DNA from: a virus
Length of the DNA: 30,053 bases
Virus record (IMG/VR): IMGVR_UViG_3300036770_000251
Span: 1-30,053 of that record
Direction: 5' to 3' (one strand)
This document shows, one piece after another, positions 15,552-23,989 of the stretch (the stretch's first letter is position 1; each line of letters opens with the position of its first letter). The notes under the pieces are model-generated. The model searched no databases and was not told the DNA's origin. It saw nothing but the letters and a program-made list of their open reading frames with translations. Position numbers and translations under genes: made by a program.

Positions 15552-16686
15552 CAAGATTACACAGATACCCGCGCCGCGAGTTCCGTTTGTTGACGCACAG
15601 ACGGGCTTGGTTAATCGTGAGTGGTACAGGTTCTTGTACAACTTGTACAACATTACAGGCGCAGGCACTAGCGACATCTCGACCGTGGACTTGGCGTTAG
15701 CGCCGGTTCCGCAACCGTCATTAGAGTCGCAAACGGAGATTATTGAGTCGGGGTTAAACATTTCCCCCGAGCCGCAGTTAGGAACGTTTGCCGGACTTCA
15801 GCAGGCTAATCTGCCGTGGACGACGTTCGGGCGTAATCCTGGGCCTTATCCGTCAACGGTTCCGGGAACGGTTTACTGGGACAACGAGGATAGATCAAAG
15901 ACGCTTGCGATTGTCATGGAAGATTCTGGCGACATTGTGCAAGACGTTGGCGAAGAGACGTTCTATCGAGTCAAAGCCAGCGCCCCTATAACCAAAGGGC
16001 AAGTGGTCATGTTTACCGGCGCATTAGGCGCTTCCGGTGGTTTGCAAGCGGCTCCCGCTACGGGGTTAACGTCTTCTCAAGCCGAATACATTATGGGCAT
16101 TGCCACGCAAAACATTGCCCTAAATGACTGGGGTTATGTCACTTGGTTTGGCGAGATTAAAGGCATTGATACTCGCGGCCTAAGCGAAGGCGGATGGGTA
16201 GATGGGCAGGTGTTGTACTACGACCCAGCGGTAACGGGTGGGTTAACCAAAAATCGCCCCGCAGTGCCGAACGCCATCGTGTTTATGGCCGCCGTGGTAC
16301 ATGCCGCCAACAACGGCATTTTGTTTGTTAGACCGACTTACGAAGACGGATCGGGCGAAATCGTTACTTCGGCCCCCGTCACTAAAACGGCAAACTTTAC
16401 GGTTGCAGATGGCGAAACTTGGATTATTAATAACAAGTCCGGTTCGTCTTGCACGGTAACGCTTCCCACCGCCTCTACTCATACCGGCAGGGTAATTACT
16501 TTCCAAAACTATCAGCCACAGACCTTGGTGTCTGCCTCGGCTAACGTCATCCCGCAAGGGGGTGGGGCAGCCCAAACCGGCATATTGCTTGACATTGCTG
16601 GAAACTGGGCAACGCTCGTCTCCAATGGCACAAATTGGGTTATTATGCAAGCGGGCGAATACAACAATCTTTTGCTAGAGAGTTAA
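15544..16686 (+). CDS. Tail protein replacing the P22 needle position (380 aa)
   Basis: The N-terminus PDKITQIPAPRVPFVDAQTG followed by REWYRFLYNLYN (2-33) is a tail-attachment motif shared by many podovirus-like tail proteins. The gene is where P22 encodes the needle gp26. The middle (about 95-260) is beta-rich, with GTVYWDNEDRSKTLAIVMED and a VKASAPITKGQVVMF stretch similar to fibre domains. The C-terminus (about 285-380) has a beta-sandwich-like unit, INNKSGSSCTVTLPTAS to NGTNWVIMQAG. I chose ATG 15544, since the frame upstream lies inside the gp10-like gene. It is likely a fibre or plug at the tail tip. Confidence 0.7.
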   Translation: MPDKITQIPAPRVPFVDAQTGLVNREWYRFLYNLYNITGAGTSDISTVDLALAPVPQPSLESQTEIIESGLNISPEPQLGTFAGLQQANLPWTTFGRNPGPYPSTVPGTVYWDNEDRSKTLAIVMEDSGDIVQDVGEETFYRVKASAPITKGQVVMFTGALGASGGLQAAPATGLTSSQAEYIMGIATQNIALNDWGYVTWFGEIKGIDTRGLSEGGWVDGQVLYYDPAVTGGLTKNRPAVPNAIVFMAAVVHAANNGILFVRPTYEDGSGEIVTSAPVTKTANFTVADGETWIINNKSGSSCTVTLPTASTHTGRVITFQNYQPQTLVSASANVIPQGGGAAQTGILLDIAGNWATLVSNGTNWVIMQAGEYNNLLLES

Positions 16687-16687
16687 T

Positions 16688-17488
16688 ATGACCGTCTACC
16701 TTTCAGCCTTAGCGGGCGCCGGATGGCAGTTCTTCGATAACGACGGAGACATTCTTTCTGGCGGCAAGATTTACACCTATGACGCAGGCACTACGACCCC
16801 CGCAGTGACCTACACCTCGGCATCAGCAGATGCTCAAAACTCTTTTCCGATTACGCTGGATTCGGCTGGACGTCCGTTTGAGGAAATCTGGTTAGAGGAA
16901 GGCAAAAACTATCGGTTTGATATTGCTGACTCTAATGGTGTCGTCATTCGATCGTATGACGATGTTCCGGGAATCAACGATATTTCAATTACGGGCGTTA
17001 GTTGGCTGTCCATATTGGATACCCCGACCACGCTTGCAGGTTATGGAATTACCGACGCGCTGACACCCGCACAGATTGCGGCTGTTTACGCTCCGATTGC
17101 CTCGCCTACCTTTACCGGAACGCCGCTAATACCGGACAACGATACGGTTAGCGCGAACTACGCGGTGGGCTATCGAGAAGCCCCACAAGTCAGCAAAACT
17201 GATGACTACACCTTGGTGCTGGCCGACCGTGGCAAGTCCATTTTGATGAACGGCACCAGCAAGACGCTGACCATTCCGGCTAACGGAGCGGTCGCGTTTC
17301 CGGTAGGTACGGTCGTTATTATCATCAACGTCAACTCAACGGCGCTGTCGATTGCGATTACGACCGACACGCTGACGCTGGCTAACAGCACGACGACCGG
17401 CACTCGCACCCTTGCCCAAAACGGCTTGGCGACCTGCGTTAAGATCGCGGCAACCTCGTGGCTAATCAGCGGAGCAGGGTTGACCTGA
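16688..17488 (+). CDS. Tail fibre protein (266 aa)
   Basis: A fibre with three visible parts. Residues 1-95 form a known N-terminal module: AGAGWQFFDNDGDILSGGKI, YTYDAGTTTPAVTYTS and LDSAGRPFEEIWLEEGKNYR, a fold used to attach fibres and spikes to tails. Residues 108-160 are shaft repeats (TLAGYGITDALT, YAPIASPTFTGTP) of the type in lambda-like side fibres. Residues 165-266 form a C-terminal beta unit (TLTIPANGAVAFPVGTVVII) ending in ATSWLISGAGLT. GAGAG upstream acts as ribosome site, and its stop overlaps the next ATG by one base. It probably recognises the receptor together with the next gene. Confidence 0.82.
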   Translation: MTVYLSALAGAGWQFFDNDGDILSGGKIYTYDAGTTTPAVTYTSASADAQNSFPITLDSAGRPFEEIWLEEGKNYRFDIADSNGVVIRSYDDVPGINDISITGVSWLSILDTPTTLAGYGITDALTPAQIAAVYAPIASPTFTGTPLIPDNDTVSANYAVGYREAPQVSKTDDYTLVLADRGKSILMNGTSKTLTIPANGAVAFPVGTVVIIINVNSTALSIAITTDTLTLANSTTTGTRTLAQNGLATCVKIAATSWLISGAGLT

Positions 17489-18150
17489 TGGGCGGCGCTA
17501 CCCTAGCAGCAGCGATTGCAGGCACGACCGGCGGGGCCGGAGCGGGCGTTAATGATTATTCGTCTGGGGCTGGGTTTGTCACTATCCCAACCGGTGCTAC
17601 AGGCGTCACCATTGAAGTGTGGGGCGGCGGTGGCGGCGGCGGCTTTGGCACGGTCACAGATATATTCGGTGGCGAGTTCCTTTATGAGCCGCAAGACAAT
17701 CCTGGCGGCGGCGGCGGAAGCGGCGGATACGCCAAAACCATTCTGGTACTGTCAGGCGGAGATGCGCTGAAGACTATTGCGTATTCCGTTGGCGCTGCTG
17801 GAACGGCTGGCACATCCGGCGACCCGTTGGGCGGTAATGGCGGTATCTCAACGGCCTACGCCGGAACCTATGCGCTTGCAGAAATGATTTGCACGGGCGG
17901 TGGTGGTGGTTTTGGCGGCATCGGCATTAACGGCGGCAAGCAGGGTGCAGGCGGTATCGCAACCGGCGGCAACACGACCAACACACCGGGTAACGGCGGG
18001 GCTAACTTCACGCAAACCGGCGGTGCGCCGATTGCGGGTGTGGGCAGCCTAGTCGGTGGCGCTGGTGGTGATGGCGGCGATCCGTTCCCCGGCGGTGATG
18101 ACGGCAAGGTCGGCAGCAATGGCCGCGTGCGTTTCGTATTTACCTTTTAG
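17488..18150 (+). CDS. Glycine-rich tail adhesin candidate (220 aa)
   Basis: A 220-residue protein with long glycine runs (WGGGGGGG near residue 46-52, PGGGGGSGGY, TGGGGGFGGIGINGGKQG, GGAGGDGGDPFPGGDDG) framed by strands such as VTIPTGATGVTIEVW and a SNGRVRFVFTF end. This resembles glycine-rich fibre-tip domains, including the polyglycine-helix adhesin gp38 of phage S16, although sequence similarity is only compositional. The position right after a fibre gene, with a one-base overlap, supports an adhesin that tips the fibre. I start it at ATG 17488, as the frame upstream lies inside the fibre gene. Confidence 0.7.
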   Translation: MGGATLAAAIAGTTGGAGAGVNDYSSGAGFVTIPTGATGVTIEVWGGGGGGGFGTVTDIFGGEFLYEPQDNPGGGGGSGGYAKTILVLSGGDALKTIAYSVGAAGTAGTSGDPLGGNGGISTAYAGTYALAEMICTGGGGGFGGIGINGGKQGAGGIATGGNTTNTPGNGGANFTQTGGAPIAGVGSLVGGAGGDGGDPFPGGDDGKVGSNGRVRFVFTF

Positions 18151-18157
18151 GTGACAC

Positions 18158-18493
18158 ATGGCAGTTAACGTCAGAGTTCTGATTCCCGCGAAGATTGCGG
18201 AGAATACCCAAGTTACCCAATACACGGCGTCGGGTGTCACGACCATTATCGACAAGTTCACGGCGACCAACTACAGCGCCACGGCGGCTACCCTGTCGGT
18301 CAACTTGGTGACGGCGCTAGATGGCGCAGGCAATCAGAACTTGATTGTTAAAACCAAGTCGTTGCAGCCGTCTGAAACCTACACGTTCCCCGAGATTGTG
18401 GGCGCTGCTTTGGCTCCGGGCGGGTTTATTTCTACGCTGGCCTCGGCTGCCTCGTCCATCAATATTCGCTCGTCAGGACGGGAGATTTCATGA
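18158..18493 (+). CDS. Conserved beta-rich phage structural protein (111 aa)
   Basis: A 111-residue protein with repeated strands: TQYTASGVTTIIDKFTATNY, ATLSVNLVTALDG, NLIVKTKSLQPSETYTFPEI, then GGFISTLASAASSINIRSSG. This pattern occurs in a small beta-sandwich protein found beside tail genes of many phages. The function is unknown; it may decorate the virion or cap a fibre. AGGTG at 18149-18153 is the ribosome site. Its stop overlaps the acetyltransferase start (ATGA), so the two are probably translated together. Confidence 0.72.
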   Translation: MAVNVRVLIPAKIAENTQVTQYTASGVTTIIDKFTATNYSATAATLSVNLVTALDGAGNQNLIVKTKSLQPSETYTFPEIVGAALAPGGFISTLASAASSINIRSSGREIS

Positions 18494-18948
18494 TCGTCCG
18501 CCCCGCTACGCTTGATGATCTGCCGGCGTACATGCCGCTGGCGATCGCGTTCCACGAAGCCTCGCCCATCCGCCAGGCTATCCCGTTCAGCCCGGATGGC
18601 TTTGCCGACTTCTTCACGGCCGCCGTCGAGAGTCAGAACATGGGCGTGTGGCTCGCCGAGCACGAGGGCCGCGCTGTTGGCGTCTGCGGGGCGCTGGTGT
18701 ACCCGATGTACTTCAACCCGGACTACTGGGTCGCGCAGGAGCTCTGGTGGTACTTGTCACCGGAAGCTCGCGGGCATGGCGCGGGCAAGGCAATGTATGA
18801 TGCAATAGACGCGTGGGCGACCGAAAAAGGGGCGTCGGCGCTGTTTATGATTGCATTAGAGGACGAACGAGCGTCAAAGATGGAAAAGCTGTACGTCCGT
18901 CAGGGGTTTCAACCGATGGAACGTACGTTCTACAAAGAGGTCGCGTAA
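18490..18948 (+). CDS. GNAT family N-acetyltransferase
   Basis: A 152-residue protein with the GNAT fold. The N-terminal strand and helix MIVRPATLDDLPAYMPLAIA, the VWLAEHEGRAVGVCGALV beta hairpin (53-70) and the acetyl-CoA loop motif RGHGAG at 94-99 after the strand ELWWYLSPEA are all clear. The C-terminal strand (KLYVRQGFQPMERTFYKEV) completes it. It would transfer an acetyl group from acetyl-CoA to an amine; the substrate is unknown. It is embedded in the late operon between tail and ejection genes, overlapping upstream by ATGA and abutting the next gene, which suggests a role in virion or host surface modification. Confidence 0.88.
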   Translation: MIVRPATLDDLPAYMPLAIAFHEASPIRQAIPFSPDGFADFFTAAVESQNMGVWLAEHEGRAVGVCGALVYPMYFNPDYWVAQELWWYLSPEARGHGAGKAMYDAIDAWATEKGASALFMIALEDERASKMEKLYVRQGFQPMERTFYKEVA

Positions 18949-19695
18949 ATGGCCATTAGTACCGCCGCCGCAGTTTTAGGAAGCGCCGCAATCGGCGCTG
19001 CAGCTAGTTCTCGCGCGTCTAGCAAAGCCGCTAAAGCTCAACAAAAAGCCGCCGATACTGCCGCACAGCAGCAGCGCGAAGCGCTGGCTCGACAGGAAGA
19101 GCTGTCACGCCCATTCCGCGAAACGGGCCTTGAGGCGCAAAACGCGCTGGCGCGTATGGCGGGCCTTGGCCCCGACACGGGCGCCGCCGACTATGGTTTG
19201 TTTGGTCGGCAGTTTGGTGAGCAAGATCTTATGATGGACCCCGGCTACGGGTTCCGTTTGCGCGAGGGCATGAAAGACCTTGACCGCCGATTGTCTGCAG
19301 GCGGCCGCATGTTCTCCGGCGGTGCGCTCAAAGCCGGTCAGCAGTACGGCCAGGAGCTCGCGTCGCAGGAGTACAGCAACGCGTTTAACCGCGCGATGCA
19401 GCTGCGCGCCGAGCGCGCTAACGCGCTTGCCGGTCTGTACGGCGGCGGTTTGCAGGCGACAACTGGTTTCGGTCAGGACGTGGGTCAATCTGCGCGTACC
19501 GCTGCAGATTTGATGACCTCGGGCGCAGCCGCTCGCGCGTCGGGCTACATTGGTGGCGCTAACGCGCTCAACCAAGCGATCGGCACCGGCGCCAACTATT
19601 TGATGCAGCGCGATCTGCTCAACCGAATTTACCCGACTAGCGGCATTGGTCGCGGTGGCCTCCCGTCCGGCGTCGGCGCCGAAGGCGTGATCTGA
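18949..19695 (+). CDS. Ejection protein, P22 gp7-like (248 aa)
   Basis: The first of three consecutive proteins matching the P22 order gp7, gp20, gp16 in position. At 248 residues it is close to P22 gp7 (229). An Ala-rich N-terminus with a weakly hydrophobic segment (AAAVLGSAAIGAAASS, 5-20) leads into a helix rich in Ala, Lys and Gln. DPGYGFRLREGMKDLDRRLS (about 97-116), SGGALKAGQQYGQ and LASQEYSNAFNRAMQLRAER are highly typical of phage DNA-transfer proteins. These travel in the capsid and enter the host envelope during DNA injection. The start abuts the stop of the acetyltransferase gene. Confidence 0.82.
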   Translation: MAISTAAAVLGSAAIGAAASSRASSKAAKAQQKAADTAAQQQREALARQEELSRPFRETGLEAQNALARMAGLGPDTGAADYGLFGRQFGEQDLMMDPGYGFRLREGMKDLDRRLSAGGRMFSGGALKAGQQYGQELASQEYSNAFNRAMQLRAERANALAGLYGGGLQATTGFGQDVGQSARTAADLMTSGAAARASGYIGGANALNQAIGTGANYLMQRDLLNRIYPTSGIGRGGLPSGVGAEGVI

Positions 19696-19710
19696 TAGAG
19701 GTGACTTGTT

Positions 19711-20979
19711 ATGGCCCTTGATCCTCGCATCGCATTAGGCGTCCAGCCGGTACAAATTCAATCGCCGCTTGAAATAGCGAATCAAATTGCAGGCTTACGC
19801 GCTGCCGAGCAGCGTAATGCGCTCGTGCAAATGCAGATGCGTGAGGCCGAGCGCGCGCTGACCGAACAGAACGCGCTGCGACGTAAAGTGGCGACGCCAG
19901 GCTTTTTTGACCAGCCGGACGCCCTGCCGTCGCTTGCGGGCGAGTTTGGTCAAGCTGGCGCCGAGCTGTACGAATCAGTAGCCAAGGGACGCAAAGCGGC
20001 GGCAGAAGCTAAGAAATCAAACTTAGACACTGAGATTGAGGGATCAAGAGCGCTATATGATTTTTTGGCGCTGGGTAAAGATCCGCGTAGCTACCGTCAG
20101 CTATACGACGAAGCTAAGGCGATCGGCATAGATGTCAGCCGCGCGCCTAAAGATTTTGACCCGCTATGGGTGTCCACAGCGCAAGAAGGCGCGTTGGGCT
20201 ACACCAAATATTTAGAGAATCTGCGTCAAAATGAAACTTTAGGCGTTCAAAAGCGGCAAGTAGCTGTGAGCGAAGGGCGCCTGGCGTTTGATAAAGACGT
20301 TGAAAAGTGGAAACGCGAAAACCCGGAGTTTGAAATCAAAGACACCGGGATAGGTTTGGTCGCTATCAACAAACGCACCGGCGCGCTCAAGCCCATCATC
20401 TATAACGGCGAAGTGGTTACTGGCGCTGCTAAAGCAGGCGACGCTCGCGTTGACGAGCAGAACACGGCGTTTAACGCCAGCCGCGTGTTGAACTCCGCCA
20501 AACGTATCGCAGCCGCTATCCAGCGCAACCCGAGCGCTATGTCTGCGGGCGCTTTGGAAGCCGCCGCGCGCGGCGTACCGTTGATTGGCGAAGGCGCTGC
20601 AGCGGTCATTCGCTCCGAAGATAGGCAGATCGTCGAGCAGAACTACGAAGGCATTATCGACGCATTGCTCTTTATGGCCACCGGCGCCGCATACAACAAA
20701 GAGCAGCGCGAGGCGACCATCAACGAGATCAAGCCGCTTTTTACTGACAAGGCAGGCGCGTTGGCTGACAAGCGCGGCAAACTCGCCGAGTATATTGAGG
20801 CGGCTAAACTTAAATCAGGTCGCGCGTGGACACCGGAGCTTGATCAGGCGATGAACGTCGTGCTCGGCATGTACGGCGCGCCCGATGCTGCTGCACCGGC
20901 GGCCGATGTGCCTGCAGGCGTTGACCCTGCAGTGTGGGCCGTAATGACACCGGCTGAGAGGGCGCTATGGCAGAAATGA
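19711..20979 (+). CDS. Ejection protein, P22 gp20 position (422 aa)
   Basis: A 422-residue, mostly helical protein between the gp7-like and the largest ejection protein; P22 gp20 has 471. Residues 18-60 are a charged helix (SPLEIANQIAGLRAAEQRNA). Around 215-235 there is a beta hairpin (IGLVAINKRTGALKPIIYNG), and from 265 to 375 a helical region with GALEAAARGVPLIGEG. The C-terminus (VDPAVWAVMTPAERALWQK) resembles endings of virion proteins that associate with peptidoglycan-crossing complexes. GAGGTGA precedes the ATG. The role in DNA injection is inferred from position and composition. Confidence 0.7.
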   Translation: MALDPRIALGVQPVQIQSPLEIANQIAGLRAAEQRNALVQMQMREAERALTEQNALRRKVATPGFFDQPDALPSLAGEFGQAGAELYESVAKGRKAAAEAKKSNLDTEIEGSRALYDFLALGKDPRSYRQLYDEAKAIGIDVSRAPKDFDPLWVSTAQEGALGYTKYLENLRQNETLGVQKRQVAVSEGRLAFDKDVEKWKRENPEFEIKDTGIGLVAINKRTGALKPIIYNGEVVTGAAKAGDARVDEQNTAFNASRVLNSAKRIAAAIQRNPSAMSAGALEAAARGVPLIGEGAAAVIRSEDRQIVEQNYEGIIDALLFMATGAAYNKEQREATINEIKPLFTDKAGALADKRGKLAEYIEAAKLKSGRAWTPELDQAMNVVLGMYGAPDAAAPAADVPAGVDPAVWAVMTPAERALWQK

Positions 20980-23495
20980 CGCTGGAGCAGAAGCGCGCGA
21001 TTGCTTTGGCAAACGCTCGATTGCGAGCGCAAAAAACCGACGCCATGCCCAAAGGCCGTGGCAGCTGGCTCGCCGACGTTGCCCGCGAAGTCGTTAACCC
21101 GAACTTAGCGCCGTACGCAACAGCGGCGGGGTTGGGCGGTACGGCAGGTTTTTTAACGGGCGGCCCACTACTTGCTCCGGTTGGCGCTGCGGTCGCCACC
21201 GGCGGTCTGTTGGCGTCGGACGTCGCTATAGGCGGCGTCGTCAACCCGCTGCTGCAAGCGTTTGGGCAAGAGCCCATGATGACGCCCTCCGAGGCCATCA
21301 ACGCGATGTATAGCCCCGATATTGTCGCGCCGGAGGCCACGACAAGTGGCCGCCGTGCTGCGCGGACGATCGGCGCGTTCGTCGCCCCGACGCGTGCCAC
21401 TATTGGCGCCGTCAACGAATTGGCGCCTATGGTCACGTCGCCCGTCACCCGCAACGTGCTTACGACGCTGGCTGAAAAGCCCGGCGCGCAGACGGTCGCT
21501 GCCATCGGCGGTGGTACGGCTGTCGGTGCAGGGCAAGAGGCCGGCGTCACCGATCCGTTGGCTTTGTCAGCGCTCGCTCTTGCGGGCGGTGCTGCGCCCG
21601 CCTTAGCGGCGGTGCCCATCAAAGCGGGCGCGCGCACCGTCTTCAACATCACTGAACCGTTCCTGCCGGGCGGCGCTGAGAAGGTCAAGGCGCGCGCTTA
21701 CCTCGAGGCGTTCGACAACGACCCGAACAAGGTGCAGCAGGCCATCAACTTGTTGGAGCTTGGCACGCCGCCGGAGAAGGTCGCGACCGCGCTCAACGCC
21801 TCGGGCTTTGCCGCGCTGCTCGGTAGCGCCCGCAACGCCAACACGATCGTCAAGGATCTTTACCTCGCTCGCGACTCCGCGCTGCAGCAGGGCCAAGCAA
21901 ACCGGCTGGCGGCTGCCTCGCGCAGCATCAACGCGCTGCGGGACAGCCTCGACGAGCAGCAGAAGAATCGTCTGCTCGCGCTGTCCGAACAGGACGAGAT
22001 GGCGCAGCGCGCCGTGCAGCGTGAGCGCGAGCGCTTGGCGGGCGGATTGCCGAAGGAGAGCCAGCGCGACGTGGGCCGTACGGTCACCGAGCGCCGCGCC
22101 AGCGAGCTTGAGCGTGTGCAGAGAGAGGTTGTGCGCCCGGCGTACCAAGCCGCGTTCGACGCCGCACCGGAGCCGTTCAGCTTTGCCAATGTCGAGACGG
22201 TGGCGCAGCAGTTGGCAGGCGAGACTGGCTACCTGTTCAACCCGGAGCAGGCGCCGTACACGGCCGACGCGATCGCCGCCTACCGCTCCAAAGTCGTCAC
22301 GCCGCGCACCGAAGCCGACGCGATGGCGGGCTTGGGTGGCGAACGTCCGCCGGCTGAAGTGCAAGTGCAACCGGCGATGGTCACGCTCCAAGACGCCGAT
22401 ACGTTCATCCAGGCGCTCAACGCCGACATCGGCAACTTGGTGCGCAGCAACGACCCGGCGGCCAACAAGACCGTGCGCAACCTCATGCGCTTGAAGACCG
22501 CCGCCATCGAAGCCATCGAGGCCGGCACCAAAGACACCGACGCGGCCGATCTGTACAAGACCGCTCGCGATGCCGCGCGCATCCAAGTGCGCGAGCGCTT
22601 CCGCACCGGCTGGGTGTCTAACTTGGAGCGCCAGGGCGCCACCGGCGTGCAGCAGCTCGCACCGGAGTCGGTCGTCAAGACCATCCTCGAAGGCGAAGAT
22701 AACGCCATTCGGTTCGTCGCCGCGCTCGGCGAGGACCAGCTCGCCGTCGACGCAGTGCGGCGCGGTATCATTGATCGTTACCGCCGCGAAGTGGTGCGCG
22801 ATGGCGTGATCAATCCGGCCAAGTCGGCAGAGTTCATGCGCAAGTACGACGACGCGCTGCAGACGCTCGACAGCTCGGGCGTCAAGATCATTGACGACTT
22901 GCGGCAGTTCGACCAAAGCGCAGCGCGACTGGCTGAGGCTGGCGAGGCCGCATCGGTGCGCGCCGCTGCCGAGTTCGAGCCGCGTCAGCGCGAGCTTAAG
23001 GAGCTGGAGCGCCGGGCGCGTACGCTTGCCAACCGCGTCGGCGTGCCACCTGAGAAGTCTGCCGAGAAGCTTGGCGCGCTCATGCAGTCGTCTGAGGACG
23101 TGGCGACGGTCGTCAACGACATCCGCCAAGATTTGCTCGACAAGCGCCGCTTCAAGACGCTGGTGCGCGAAGGCGTGGCGGCTGGCGGCGGTGTGCGAGA
23201 GCTCACAGCCGAACAGGCCGGCCCCAAGCTGCAAGTGTTCGACCAGCTCTTTACGTTCGCCAACTTCCTGCTCACCCGCGCTCAAGGCCGCGTCGACGCC
23301 AAGCTGGCGGTCGACATTGCCCAAGAGATGCTCAACTCCGACCCGGCTGCGAAGGCGCTGGCCGAGGCGATGGTCAAGGGCCAGCGGTCGCAGTTTGGCG
23401 AGATGCTGCAGCAACCCGCCACTCGTCCGGGGCCGGGCGCTGCGGTCAACGTGCTCGCGCCGGTGGTGACTAATCAAAACGCGCTTAGGGAGTGA
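20967..23495 (+). CDS. Large ejection / internal virion protein, P22 gp16 position (842 aa)
   Basis: The longest protein in the window, after two other ejection proteins. Residues 51-96 are an Ala/Gly-rich hydrophobic region (AGLGGTAGFLTGGPLLAPVG), and another lies at about 195-215, which could insert into the host membrane. Residues 290-390 and 660-740 are long charged helices (RALQ/REL-type coiled coil, for example LKELERRARTLANRVG). No lysozyme or transglycosylase motif is visible. P22 gp16 has 609 residues. It overlaps the preceding gene by 13 bases; an alternative ATG at 20976 would give an ATGA overlap. GAGAGGG at 20956-20962 favours 20967. Confidence 0.72.
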   Translation: MAEMTLEQKRAIALANARLRAQKTDAMPKGRGSWLADVAREVVNPNLAPYATAAGLGGTAGFLTGGPLLAPVGAAVATGGLLASDVAIGGVVNPLLQAFGQEPMMTPSEAINAMYSPDIVAPEATTSGRRAARTIGAFVAPTRATIGAVNELAPMVTSPVTRNVLTTLAEKPGAQTVAAIGGGTAVGAGQEAGVTDPLALSALALAGGAAPALAAVPIKAGARTVFNITEPFLPGGAEKVKARAYLEAFDNDPNKVQQAINLLELGTPPEKVATALNASGFAALLGSARNANTIVKDLYLARDSALQQGQANRLAAASRSINALRDSLDEQQKNRLLALSEQDEMAQRAVQRERERLAGGLPKESQRDVGRTVTERRASELERVQREVVRPAYQAAFDAAPEPFSFANVETVAQQLAGETGYLFNPEQAPYTADAIAAYRSKVVTPRTEADAMAGLGGERPPAEVQVQPAMVTLQDADTFIQALNADIGNLVRSNDPAANKTVRNLMRLKTAAIEAIEAGTKDTDAADLYKTARDAARIQVRERFRTGWVSNLERQGATGVQQLAPESVVKTILEGEDNAIRFVAALGEDQLAVDAVRRGIIDRYRREVVRDGVINPAKSAEFMRKYDDALQTLDSSGVKIIDDLRQFDQSAARLAEAGEAASVRAAAEFEPRQRELKELERRARTLANRVGVPPEKSAEKLGALMQSSEDVATVVNDIRQDLLDKRRFKTLVREGVAAGGGVRELTAEQAGPKLQVFDQLFTFANFLLTRAQGRVDAKLAVDIAQEMLNSDPAAKALAEAMVKGQRSQFGEMLQQPATRPGPGAAVNVLAPVVTNQNALRE

Positions 23496-23497
23496 TC

Positions 23498-23761
23498 ATG
23501 CTGCTGTTACTGTTCATCCTGTTACAAGTAGCGGACGGCTACACCACCGTGCGCGGGCTCAAGCTTGGCGCTCGCGAAGGCAACCCCATACTGGCGTGGT
23601 TGTTTGAGCGCTTCGAGCCGGTGCTCGTGCTGTTGGTCGTTAAGGCCGCCAGCATCATCGCCGTCGCCGTTGTTAACAGTGACATCCTGACCGCTTTCGT
23701 ATGCGGCGTGTATGTGCCGGTGGTGCTCAATAACATCCGAGTATTGCGTAAGAAGGCGTGA
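23498..23761 (+). CDS. Small polytopic membrane protein, DUF5658-like
   Basis: An 87-residue protein with three likely membrane segments: LLLLFILLQVADGYTTVRG (about 2-20), VLVLLVVKAASIIAVAVV (about 42-59) and ILTAFVCGVYVPVVLNNI (about 63-80), ending in a basic RVLRKKA. The ADxYTT and GAREGNPILAWLFERF motifs fit a family I recall as DUF5658. Its place before the holin and endolysin suggests a lysis-associated role, but this is not proven. I start it at ATG 23498 with AGGGAG at 23487-23492; an in-frame GTG at 23492 is inside that ribosome site. Confidence 0.75.
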   Translation: MLLLLFILLQVADGYTTVRGLKLGAREGNPILAWLFERFEPVLVLLVVKAASIIAVAVVNSDILTAFVCGVYVPVVLNNIRVLRKKA

Positions 23762-23764
23762 GCG

Positions 23765-23989
23765 ATGGACAGCGTACAGATGCTCTTTAACATCGTCATC
23801 GGTGTCGCTGCGTTCTTCGGTGGGTGGATACTGAACAACATCAGTCGCACCATCGAGCGCCTGGACAAAGACGTGCGCAACTTGCCGCACACTTACGTCA
23901 CGCAAGCAACGTACCAGCGCGACATCGACGACATCAAAAACATGCTGAGCAAGATCTTCGACAAGCTCGATGAGAAGGTAGACAAGTAA
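23765..23989 (+). CDS. Small single-TM protein with coiled-coil tail, lysis region
   Basis: A 74-residue protein with one N-terminal membrane segment (MLFNIVIGVAAFFGGWILNN, 6-25) followed by a charged helical tail (ISRTIERLDKDV to MLSKIFDKLDEKVDK) likely to form a coiled coil. This could be an accessory holin, an antiholin or an inner-membrane spanin. None can be proven, since no partner lipoprotein is seen. It starts three bases after the preceding stop and overlaps the next gene by one base, so the lysis genes look like one translational unit. Confidence 0.7.
   Translation: MDSVQMLFNIVIGVAAFFGGWILNNISRTIERLDKDVRNLPHTYVTQATYQRDIDDIKNMLSKIFDKLDEKVDK

Noticed and set aside
17630-18110. Repeated GGCGGT/GGCGGC runs as a DNA repeat element
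   Set aside because: They are glycine codons of the Gly-rich adhesin in frame and vary in sequence, so they are coding rather than a repeat array.
20810-21688. Minus-strand frame of 292 codons opposite the ejection genes
   Set aside because: The Pro/Ala/Ser-rich translation has no domain and overlaps two good plus-strand genes.
21603-23477. Long minus-strand frame (624 codons) opposite the largest ejection gene
   Set aside because: It mirrors the codon bias of the plus-strand gene in a GC-rich region, has low-complexity His/Leu/Arg/Val composition and no ribosome site; the plus-strand product is the coherent protein.
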